This document shows, piece after piece, positions 10,230 through 21,464 of a stretch of 64,000 nucleotides of DNA. A program made the translations under genes and the position numbers. Below the pieces are notes generated by a model that saw only the letters and a list, made by a program, of their open reading frames with translations, made no database searches and was not told where the DNA came from. This stretch comes from Ectocarpus siliculosus (lineage: Eukaryota; Sar; Phaeophyceae; Ectocarpales; Ectocarpaceae). Numbering within the stretch: position 1 is the stretch's first letter; every line of letters starts with the position of its first letter. The stretch spans positions 3,959,774-4,023,773 of the forward strand of contig FN649740.1 of NCBI GenBank assembly GCA_000310025.1, in the 5' to 3' direction.

Positions 10230-13200
10230 CTAACTTTCCCTGCGGGCTGAGGCACCGGGTTTGTCGGCTCCCCCGTCGGGGTGAGGCGGAATTGGGGCAA
10301 GAATTGCCACACCTGATAAAGGGGGGATTGCAATCAACGGGATGGCGGAGGGGTTAGTGGGTTGCATGCTCTCGGTCGTGGTCACCGTCCGGTGTGACAG
10401 TTGAATGGGATGAAAAATCGAGAGACAAGAAAGGTTGCGCTGTCTTTGGAATCAATTGCACGTGCGACATGTGCCTAGAAACCCGTCATGGTCACGGCGG
10501 TCTCACTCGGAACATGATGAACCAAGAAGGACCCAGGCACGTCGTACAACAACACGCCGGGATACCATTCGGGCAGTTCTTTTGGGCGTGCGGGATAAGA
10601 CAGTGCTCTGTGAAACTCGAGCCCAGGCACCGCCGGCTTGAGCACTTCGCCTGCAAGTTCGTCTTACAGTGACGCTGTCCCGCCAAATGTGACTTGTCGA
10701 TAATAAAAGATAGCGAACCAATTACGAGACCAAGCCAGGGACTGGTCCATGATGCCTCATTCTGCATATTACCTTGCCCGTGTAGTTCCGTAGACGGTCC
10801 ACAGCCTCCAGATCTTTCGTGTGGTCAACGTTGGATAGCGCTAAGGAAACGCAGAGGGGGCACGTGTACGTGGGGGAGGACAATTGTGGGAAAGGCAACA
10901 GCAAAAAATGCTCCACTTTTGAAGGCGCCGAGGCAGCTCATTGGAATTGAGCGGACGACAAAAATGAAACAAAATAAAAACCAAACGCCATAGCGTACCC
11001 CACAGGAACAAACCAGGGTCTCCAACGAAACCTTCAACAACTCGCAGTAGGAAAACATGCCGGCACTCATGTTGATTGTCGCCTAGTTCACAACTGTACA
11101 CAAGGTCAACACAGACACATATTAGAACGGATACAGGTCAAACCGGATTTGCACGTGAAGAAAACAACTGCACGCGGGCAGAACTACACCGTGAGTCACT
11201 CACCGCCAAAAACATCCTTCTCGTCGATGAAGGGAATCTTTACCACCGTCTCCCAGGAGGCCGTCTTCCCGTTAGCGTCGCACTGCCGACGGAATATTAG
11301 CAGGAAAATAACTTACGACTTTATCTGCAAGTTCGCGTCTGACAACCCACCGAGAACAAACAACTAAACGCGCAAGACGTATGACTGGTTGGTGTTGTGG
11401 CAGTCGCCTCTGACCCAATCGCGGAATTCCCTGTGTCTCACGCAAGAGCCATAAACTCATGTCAAGTCCACCGTATGAATGCGCAATCAGTTGTGGCCCA
11501 GGTTAACGTTGTGCTGGAAAGGCACCACCACCGCCAGCAACGACACCAGCGCACGCGAAAGCAATTCTAAGCAATCCTGACTTGTCATCTTCAGGCAAGA
11601 ACTGCAAAGCATGTCCCATGTCACATACGCGGAAGCTTGTTTTCGTGGCGCAGGCTGCTACCAAGCAGCAACAACACCACCAGCACCAGCACCAGCACCT
11701 GCAACAACAACAACAACAAAGCCAAAACTAAACCCAACAGTACCTCGAACTCGGTGGGGTAGTATTCAAGGATGGGAGAGGTTGGCTCGACCATGAGGGC
11801 CTTGTACGGCTCGGGAAGAAAGTCTGCGCTCTGCGGTGGCAGCACACTTAGCAGCTGCAGGAGGTTGGGGAAGGGCCTGACAAAAACGACAATTGACGAC
11901 AAGACCGAAAAAAACAACCAAACAAAGAATAAAAGTAATAGCGAAGAGGGAACGCGAGAGGGTGAGGCGTGGATCATAAACGTGGAAGCCCTCGGGGCTC
12001 TTGGCGGTTTCCAGTCTGCCGCTCGAGTTGGTATTTCTGAAGACAACTCGGGCATAAAAGTTGGGATAACCAGTACAAAGAGGCGGTTGCCGCTCGCCAA
12101 GACTCGTTTCTCCCCGGTGAAACGCACTTAATCTCCGTGCTAGCGACCTGCCTCTTCAATCGTTCGGGACAATAGTACCACGAGCACGACATGGCCCCAT
12201 CCGACAAAAAGGGGAGACGCAATACGTTATCTCGACAGCACACCCGTACCTGCCCTTTTCGAAAGAGATGTCTATATCCATGAGGTTCTTCATGGAGCTG
12301 GCCAGGGGCGCGTATAAGTGCGGGTAGTACCAGCTCCATGAGCCCCCCGCGTCGACGCCCACGTGGTAGTACTTGAGCACCCAGTACAGGCCCTGAGATG
12401 AACACAAAAACACGCAGCCAGCAACGTGATATTCCGAAATAGTCCCCCAAGATGCGGGGGGGATACTACGGTAGAGAAAAACATCGATTTAACGGCGATT
12501 GTGATTGTGGGGAGGTTTCATGAACGGTCTACAGCGCGTGGCGCTCCAACGTTCGGTGGATTCTGGACAAAGGGAACTTGCATATAGCGACGAGAGTTTC
12601 TCGGAGGCGGGGGTCGGCGTGGAAGGAATCGCCTCGGCGGTGTGGTCATCAACGTGACGGATATAAAACTTCCAACGTCTTGCCCTCGCACGTAGTTCAT
12701 AGCCACGTGGAAAACTGCCACGTCCGAACGTTCACAAGCGTATGGTTATCATTACCCCGCAGAAGAGTTACGAACTCTTTCAACTGAAACACAACAGCAG
12801 AGGCCGCCAACAGCGAGGACGCAACAACAACGGCAACAATAATAACACCACGCTAGCCACCTCGAGGTAATGCTTGACGACAGCCCGCTTCTCTTCTTCC
12901 TGTTCCGGATCAAGATCCAGCTTGGTCTTGTAATAGCGATCCCTGATCAAACCAAACGCGCATCATTCGGCATCACAAGGAGGGACAAACAACGAGGATG
13001 GGAGGGAGACAGATGACGTGTATGGAGGCAAAATAGTTTCAACAGAACAGGTTCCCGGACCGGCGAAAATGCCGAGGTCACGGGACGTGTGTGGCAAAAC
13101 GTAATACCCAAAGGAACATCGCTGTGGACAAACATACGTAGTGAAACACTACGAAAACGCGGCATACCTCGCAATCGGCTCAAAACACTTTCTCGGCGAT

Positions 13201-16200
13201 CCCGAACTCATGTTCTTGCCGCCACCAACACCAACTGGAAGAGAAAAAAAACAAGGACAACGAAACGAATCCGCTACCTCCCAGGGACAACCAACGGTTC
13301 TTTGCGGGGATTAGAAATGCTTGCGTCCGCGACACCAAACCATTGCAACACCGAACCAAAAGAATGTGCTTCCAAATATCCCAGCTATTTAAGCACACTC
13401 CAACAATAACACCCAAACCTTATGCCATCTACACCCCCCCTTAGGCAGTTCTCACGTGTACTTCCCAGGGTCCTGCAGGACGAGGTCGCTCTCCTCTACC
13501 CCTCTTCGTCGGAAGTACATCGCCTCTCTCCGAGAAACCTGGGATTTAGAGTTGGGCGTGTGTGTGTTCATGTATGTGGATGCGTGCTCGGGGTCGCTCA
13601 TGCCATCGAACCTACTGATACCGATGCTACATTATGGTGGTGTTGGTGACGGAGCCCATACCATCTGCCATGCCGCCACGCGTACCGTAAATTTCCATCG
13701 TGTACCTCGACATACCTCGTGCATGAACATCTCCAGTCGGCCGTGGTGAATCTGATCCTTCTTCGTCAGGTAGCCGCCCATCTTCGGCAGCAACAGCTGC
13801 AAAACATAAACAGCCAACCAAACACACCAGAGCGCCGTAACAATCCGACAGTTCCAGTTGAGCAACACCCGGGTGGCAGTCAAAGGGAAGATAGACAGCA
13901 GCACCCACGCGCAGAACTCGAAGCAGCAGCAGCAGGAGGAGGGGGAAGAGGACAGCCAGGTGGCGATGGAAGCGTACACATTGAAACCGACAGCGACATG
14001 GGCACAACGCCACGGATGGGACGCAAAATGATTTCAATGCAAGGATTCTCTCCGATCCCTCAGGGGGGCTCGAACATGCGGAACACGCGCATGCGCGTGG
14101 CGAGCGCGGCATACCGCCCAGAACCACGAAAAACCTCATCCACTCTTTCCCCCCACCTTGTACATGTTCATCATGTGGTTGAGGGCCCCGTCCGAGATGT
14201 CGAGGTGCGGGACATTGGGCAAGAAGTCGTTCCCCACGAGGATGCACATGAACACGAAGTCATCGATCACGCGCTCCAGCTCGAACTTGAACGGCAGCTG
14301 CAGCGGCAGCAGCAGCGAAGCAAGCAACGGGGACAGGGGAAGGAAGGGGGATGGACGTGGTGCGATAATGTCACTACCCCGGACAAACAAGGTCCTGCTT
14401 CAATTGTGAGATGACTGACGAGATGAACGCAAGGCTAGGTGAAAAAAATGGTGCGCGAACCACAGCTCTAAGAACCGGTCTGGCTGCATCAAAGTGTGAA
14501 CGCGAACGCGTCCGTGATCATTTAACAGCGCTTCAAAATCTGAAAGCGTTCGTTTCATGCTCCTTGCAAAAGCGACGCCGTATCGAAGGTGGTGTGTTGA
14601 TTCATATCTAGGAGGAACGGGGCCAACAGGGCGTTGCGTGTTCCTCGAGGCAGCGACCAGCAGCGAAAAAAACACCACTCCACTGAGAGAGACACCACTC
14701 AAGGGAGAGAGTACCACGACATCAAGCTTAGGGTTGAATTCCACAGGCGACATGCCTAAAGGCGTGTCGGGGTTATTCAAGCCTTCCGAGTTCCACTCAA
14801 GTACTTTGAGTAGTGAAAAGGGCGACTGGGGGTCTTCGCAGCACGAACGAAACAATTGGGGTTAGGTGTCTAAGTTTGGAGAGGAAAAAAAAAGCAAAGT
14901 GGGCCGCTACGAGTGGGGGAGAGGAGCCGTGGGTGCGGATGCGCACCCACAATACACGATTCGGCAACACAAACACAAAAAACCATCAACAAACACACAC
15001 ACACACACAGGGGCAACGATCCGAAAATGAGAACCACACACAAGCAGCGGTGATGCGACGCAGTCTTCCAGCCCCCAAGCCCTGCTGAGGTGCCTACAGC
15101 ACATGTTCGAAACGGGGGCACCGCATTTCCAAATGTACAACGGGGCACGTCGGTGCCATTCGCTAGGTCACCTTGGGGTCGTTCGCCTGAGACTGGAACT
15201 GCAGCCGGAGCATCTCTCGGAGGAGCGACACCTCCATCAGCTCGAAGTCGTTCCGCGTGTACGTGATGGGGTCCTTGGGTCTATAGAGGAGAAACACAAC
15301 GATATAGAGGAGAAACGCAACGAGACATCAGCACAGGAAAGACCATTCGGGGTGAAAGGGTGGACGCACATGTGATGGGGGTCCTCAGGGCTGCTTCACA
15401 AAACCGGTTAAGGCATGGCAGGACAGGAGAGAGATATGGGGGCAAGACCATGTCACACACCACACACACACACAACAGACTCACTTCTTCCGGCGAGAAT
15501 GTCTCACGCTCATCTTCTCCCTGAGCAGGCTGAAGTGCTTCTCGTGGGTGACGAGGCTTAGCATGATGAGGTCGGCGTCGAGGCCGTAGAGGCAATGTCT
15601 CAGGTCGTCCCTCCAGTCCGGCTCCGTCTCCCTCGCCTCCCGGATGTAATCCATCACCTGTACCATGTACATGAACGACAGCACGCGTGAGAGGTGTGAA
15701 GCCATGTGGTTCGACCGGAACTGAATCACCGTCGGCGGCGGCGCAACCAGAACTGCAGCCTCGGCGCAAAATACAGGACGGTGATTTCCCAGGGAACGCA
15801 AGAGGGCTCGCGGAGCCGAATAATACCTCCCCCCCCCCCCCCCATTTTTTCGGGCGCTAATCCAATTTGTTCAACGCGCTTATTGCATAGGATTTAGTAG
15901 GTATAGCAAAAGTCTACACATTCCTTATCGTATAGGCTTTAGAATCGTATTGCAAAAACCAAATACTTTGATGCGTTTGTGTACCAATTAGAATACAAAA
16001 AAGTATCACACTATTTGTAACTGCTGCTTGCTGTGTCTCATGCATGCAGTATATAGTCAGTGGGCCCTGTTCAGTGCCGGTATGTATGTACATATGTGTC
16101 CAGGGGTTTTACGGCACTTACCGGGCCACCGGCACTATTCAGAACAGAGATATTGTTAGAAGTAGGTGTTAGTAATAAAGGAGGAGTGGACACACTCATG

Positions 16201-19200
16201 ATCGTGTCCTGAGATTTGACCGGCACATTATATAATACCGCCCGCGGACGGACTGTGGCGCTATTCAACCGGTACTATACAAGGCCCACTACGTACTACC
16301 CTTCGTACCTTAGTTGATGCCTATGCATACCCATACTAAATCCTCTACAACAGACGATGTATAGGTTATACTATACCACACTAAATCCTAGTTGAAACAC
16401 CGTGTACGGTAGATAACAGCCCCCCCCCGGATCTGGTCCTTATCCAGTTTGTGGCAGTACGTCCATAATCCGGCTCCGCGCGCCCTCTCGGGGAGCGGAT
16501 TGACGGGTGTTCATGGTGACAAGAACATGAAGAACATGGCCACGTGGTCCGCATCAAGAATGCAAAACAAATAAATAAAGAAAACACAACAAAACCACCG
16601 CCACCAACAACCACGACACCAAAGCCAGCAGCTGACACAACACCATCAAGAAAGCAAACAGATGTACACCTTGTGCTCGCCCTCCCCTGGTACGTCTGGT
16701 CCAGAGAACACCACCCTGGCATTCTGCTGCCAAAAGGGGTCCGTGTCCATCTTGTACTCGATCCACGCCTGGAAGGCCTTGGTGAGCTTGAACATGAAGT
16801 CCGTGCCCGGGGTGATGCAGTTGGAGTCAAACCTGATTATTGTAGACACGGGACGGTTAATAACCAGCACTGTAAGGGGAGGTTGGGTCACGAAACGCGC
16901 TGTTTTTCAGCCACCAGCGTTCCGCAAACTTGTGCCCGGTATCCATGCATCGGGTGTGTTTCATGAAACCCACGAAAGGTCGGACAGGGATTGACGCCGA
17001 CCACGCCAGACCCTTCTTTCTACGGCCAAAGAACACCCAAGGTTGACGGTTGAGCCAGTTCGAGAGAAAACTCAAGTCGCCATCGAGCGAAGTCTGTGCT
17101 CGAGACGAAATTCTGGTGGTTCGGACTTTTGAAGGCCGTCGAACCGAGAGACTGATATTTGCGGGAAGGAGGGCTGCAAAACCACCATCAAAATTGGCAA
17201 GACGTGCAAAATACCGCACACCTAGTCGCAACAATCATGAGACCAAGTTATTCCGTGTGTACTGCTGTACCTGGTGACTTCAGGCAGTTTTCCATCCCTC
17301 ATTACCATCTCCGCCATGTTCACCTCGGCCTCCTTGCTCGATCGGAACCTATCATAGCAACCAACGGTGACAATTATTGGAGTACAGACGTCAGTAGCGA
17401 CGCAGAATGCGGGGGAGGAAGAATGATTTCAAGTGCGGCGAAGCAAGCACCAACATACCACTCGCAGCAGAAGGAGCATGCTGGAATAGCGACCACGATG
17501 CGCTTTGAGAAAACGAGCATTTTGGACAACATTATGTGTCGGGCTACACGCAGGGCAGCGAAGTTTAGTCCGAATACAGGACAATACTGCAGTCGGCGCA
17601 CCCGCAGCGCATTGGTGAAAGAGAGAGAACGCTGGCAAGGTGCAGAAGGCCGAAGTGATGGCTACAGCTCTCCTGCCGGCGGGTGCCTTGCGAGTGTTCA
17701 ACACTTCGCTCGTCTCCATTGTTGCACGCTCACAGGCCAGCGGGGTTATAACGCTCCGCTTGACGGCCACGAGAAACGCTAGGCAAAGTGTGTTGTTCGA
17801 GTGGCCGTCCTGCGATCAATCACTCTACCCGCTTTGCTCTCGCCCACAGAGCCACTACAAACGTGCTGCCGCATCTCTGCTCTTCTCTCCACACACATCA
17901 GTCTAATGCTGGCCGGACTGCAGATCCAATCACGTTGTTAAGAACATCTCGAAACACCTTCGACTGTAGTACAAAATCGAACGAGTTTCGTCTTTCAGCG
18001 AATTAATGTGCATTTTCCGAACAACGGCATGCGTATCCTGTACCATGCAACGCGGCAGTTCTTACTTACCGGCGGGATCTCTGCTGGTTCATCTTGGCGC
18101 GGGGCGCCGTGCCGTCAACAGCCAGATACAATAGCCTTACAGACGAGGAGAAAAGGACACGGAAAGGGCGCGGTGGGGAGGGGGGCGGGTACTGACATAC
18201 TTTCGCGATGCAAAGAGCTCGATTGACTCTCGATCGTGTACCTCTACAACGATCGCTGTCTCTGTGCGCAAGCAAGATAAGCCTGAGGGTATCGAGGGGG
18301 GTGAATACGAGCAAAGCGATGCCCACAAACCAGACCGGACGAGTAGAGCGAAACACGTACAGCGATCCACCAGCAAACAAGACCCTCGTCCCTCTCTGCC
18401 CTCCAAAGAGCAAGAGGTACGCCCGTAAAGCGAGCGCACAGCAGTAACAGAGACACACGAGGAACAAAAGACACAAAAAAAAAGCAAAAAGGACAGGGGC
18501 GTGGCCCAAACATGAGGGCATACTCGTGTACACCGACCACATGCATACCTTCGAGGCCTGACGAGCTTGAACATGCGGTCCGTGAAGATGAAAATCCGTC
18601 GGAACATCTCCTTCTCGTTGAGCTCGATGAACTCGTCATCGTTGTGGTGTGTACACATGTGGATGACGCCGTTCATGTCCAGGTACAGGTTGTCGATCGG
18701 CGCGGTGTGCTGCATTGCCCGTGCGCCAATAGACGAGCAGACGGTAGCATACGAGGACGATTGTAAAACGCCGAAAACAATTCAGCCAAGTTTAAACTTG
18801 CTGGTTCACAAAGAAAATTTGGGTTCGCCCCGACCCGACCCGGTCTACATACAATACTCTGAAGGTATCCCAGTTTTCCCTCATTCTGTTATCGAAAGGG
18901 GGGCGACTACGAGTGTTCCCCAAAATGTTAGTGCTTTGCTGCTAGAGACCTGGTTGAGGTGAATTGCCCGGGAAAAGAGACAGGAATGCTCTCGAGGAAC
19001 GGCGGGTTGAGCATGGTCACGCGCGGGAGACCTAAAGCGAGAGGGTAATTTCCTGTAGTGCAAATTCAAATATGGCACTGCCAATACTGCTGTGGAGATT
19101 GGAAGCGCGCTTTATTTGGCGTCGTCGGCTTTTGTTCACTCCAAGAACATCTAGAAGCTCTCCTTCCGAGACCGCTGCTGGCCGGTGTGTCCATGCGGGC

Positions 19201-20797
19201 ACGGACACATGGTTGGTGCTGCTGAAATTCTCGGAAGATGGCCAACAGCTCTCTCGAACATGGATTCTCGGTCCATACATGTACGGCAGTTATGTGAGAC
19301 ACAACACCAGCGGGCGGGAAAGCCATGACAAGCAAGTCCTGACCTTGATACCAGGCAGCACCGTTTGCAACGACGCAAGATCCGCTGGACCTCACAAGTG
19401 CGAGAATGCAGACAACGCATCTGAACCACCCAACGGCCAAGGCGCAGGTCTTGCAAACTACTTTACGCCAGTTGCTTGGATCGTTTTTCCGAATTGGGAT
19501 CCCGATTTTACGCCTTCTACGTCCATACCCACATGAGGCCGCAGGAGTTCTGCGCACTTCGTTGGAAAAGCACACAAACGCGCTTTGGCACTAGTACTCG
19601 CCTCACAGACACCCGTTTGCAATCAAAACCTTCGAGGCTGCACGGCAGTGCAATGCTGTGAGCCTCTTCGAGACAGGTTTGTGGAGCTGGGGTCCGAGTG
19701 TGTGTTCATCATGCTTGGTACAACAGAATTCCAACTTGCAAATGTTGGACGATCCTGGTTGGAATTCCCCATGAATTCCAAACTGGATTTGGTTGAAATT
19801 CAAAACTGGAAATGGTGAATTTGCTTTCATATCCGAGGCATACTCTGCGCACACATGCCAATCTAGCTGCCCAAATTTGGCTCCGAGAAGATCACAGCAG
19901 TGCTACTATGCATACAATCCACAGCACTTGACGGTTTGATAAGCAGCGGTGTGTGAGGCGAGGACGAAGTGCCTTGGTGCGCTCTGCTAGCTATCTATCC
20001 AGTACGCAGAGCTCCTGCTTTTCGGGGGTAGTTACGCATTTTTTGGTCGATCCCCCGGATCCAAATCGGATTTTTTTCCCAGAACAACTGGCCTTGGCCT
20101 TACAAACACGTGTCTAGCGTCGGAGCTTACGTACGTCCAGTGAGGTCTGTGCGGCGGTGGGTGATGTGTCCGGTCATATGCATATATGTTGATCATGTTC
20201 CAGAAAAGCAACGTACGATTCACCACGACTAGCTTGAGGAGGCGCCTACGGCAATTGGCTTGAGGAGACCGCCTACTGCTGTTGCGCGCCGGTTGCCGGT
20301 TGCCCGTGAGCTACAATACCCACCCAGCAAACTTCAGGGGACTGGATCATGTTCCCGCGGCGCGCGCGCGTCTCAACAGCAGTTGAGGCGCACAAACCAG
20401 GAGCAAGCTCCGTAACAAAGCTCGGCCTTACCTCGTTGAGCCCCTGGTCGAGCCGTTGACTTATCACCGGGTACTGGTCCGTGAGCCACCGGAACAGCTT
20501 AGGGATGCCCATCCTTAGAGGTTCGCCCGCCCCACCTGCCGCCCTGCTGCGACCACGGCGGATGCTCGACTGAGCTGCTCCAACGACACAAGATGACGAC
20601 CCAGCAAACGACGACCGCCCAGACGATATCCCGATCGCACTGCCACTTCCTAGGCCCATGCTGCTACTCCGAGAAACGGCACCGGGCAGCAAGAAGGCGC
20701 AGGCCGGCGCGGGTGAAGTTGAAGAGCGCAGCAATCCGACGGCTATTGACAGCGCAAGACTGTGTCTGCCGCCATGTGACCTACCGCGTTTCCTCAT
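10230..20797 (-). CDS. XRN-family 5'-3' exoribonuclease with N-terminal presequence
   Basis: Spliced gene; phases agree throughout. Exons, 5' to 3': 20797-20432, 18709-18549, 18135-18070, 17348-17306, 17173-17145 (tentative), 16832-16670, 15657-15485, 15280-15172, 14297-14157, 13796-13716, 13538-13462, 12942-12861, 12392-12250, 11876-11744, 11282-11204, 10840-10778 or -10773, 10650-10507, 10312-10230 (stop TAG). With the 10778 end the sum is 2136 nt, 711 residues. XRN proteins degrade 5'-monophosphate RNA processively. Visible: [10 protein letters not shown] start, [28 protein letters not shown] (metal Asp and 5'-phosphate pocket K, Q, R, R), [16 protein letters not shown] (Glu pair), [10 protein letters not shown] (Asp pair), VGNDFLP and [12 protein letters not shown]. 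It is far shorter than Xrn1 (about 1500-1700) and lacks its C-terminal region. XRN-type nuclease certain; orthology (XRN1/2/other) open. Confidence 0.9.
16059..16290. mobile_element. 232-bp MITE in an XRN intron
   Basis: Ends AGTGGGCC...GGCCCACT, with subterminal matches CTGTTCAGTGCCGG against the reverse complement of CCGGTACTATACAAG. It sits inside a larger AT-rich block (about 15870-16400) that itself has inverted AGGATTTAGT ends near 15890 and 16390, so it looks nested. GGGCC...-type ends recall PIF/Harbinger MITEs, but this is only suggestive. It lies in the intron between XRN exons 16670-16832 and 15485-15657. Confidence 0.55.
19467..20093. mobile_element. ~625-bp MITE, copy 2, in XRN intron 1
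   Basis: This matches the 898-1477 element. Inverted ends are GCCAGTTGCTTGGATCG (left) and the reverse complement of CAACTGGCC (right, ending 20093), with TTTCCGAATTGGGATCC / GGATCCAAATCGGA inside the ends. The internal part shares the CTCGCCTCACAGAC block and AATTCC-rich palindromes, mostly in inverted orientation. It lies in the long first intron of the XRN gene. No coding capacity. Confidence 0.65.
20432..20797 (-). CDS. XRN exon 1: bipartite plastid-type presequence plus nuclease start
   Basis: The conserved nuclease start MGIPKLFRW begins at ATG 20512, but the frame is open upstream to ATG 20797 (and to 20902). From 20797 the leader has a basic start (residues 1-12), a hydrophobic core [11 protein letters not shown] (13-23), then [12 protein letters not shown]34/F35 fits signal peptidase rules (Ala at -3 and -1) and places Phe at +1, the heterokont plastid hallmark. 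The next ~55 residues are Ser/Gly/Arg-rich with almost no acidic residues, like a transit peptide. The donor (GTAAGG) follows at 20431. I prefer the 20797 start; if translation begins at 20512 the enzyme would be cytosolic or nuclear. Confidence 0.65.
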
Positions 20798-20902
20798 ATT
20801 CCGCCCGGTACTAGCTAACCGCAACGCCTCAGAGTCTTGGTGGCTGCTTTGTCCTTTTTTCTCGGCATACAACCTTCGCGAAGCCATGCAATTCAACACC
20901 AT

Positions 20903-21464
20903 GGTTCAGAAATGCAGCAACAGCGACGACTGAGAGCGACGCAGGACGTGGCGGGCGGTGCTTCGAGGGGGGCTCAACAGATAGTATGAACAGCGTACCG
21001 AGACCCCCGCCGGAGATTTCGGAGATCACCTTCCACTTGGATACGGAGATATCGAACAAAGATCCGAAGATTCTTTTCGTTTTCGGTTTCATGATTCGAG
21101 CCCACGGCACCAAAAGTAGTAGCGCATCGATGTGCTCTCTTTTATACGATAGAAGCTCGTGAGACAGCCCGCTGGCAACCGCCGGGCAGCGATGGAGGTA
21201 CTCGAGCAGTACCACCATGATACCCAACAACACGACCAGCGAAAGCCAACTCGTCCCGCGACGAAAAATCACAACGCGACGTATCGGAGCAGCAGCGGGC
21301 GAGGAAAGCGGCAATGGAGAACACGCTTTCGACAGCAGCAGCAACGGCAACAGCAGCAGGGTGCAAAAAGTGAGGGAAGAGACGAAAGACACACAAGCCG
21401 CCCCGGTGATGGTGATCATGTGGGGGACGTCCGCAGGGGAGGAGAGGGGGTGCTGACCATCGAA
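20903..21464. other. Probable divergent promoter interval
   Basis: About 560 bp between the XRN leader (minus) and the first placed exon of the CCDC81-like gene (plus). The divergent arrangement implies both promoters lie here. A long minus frame (20829-21860) and a Gln/Arg-rich plus frame (21159 on) are both open but low-complexity, and I could not support either. No TATA-like site is convincing. Confidence 0.4.

Noticed and set aside
9722-10357. 211-residue plus open frame
   Set aside because: It runs antisense to the terminal XRN exon and has no domain or plausible composition.
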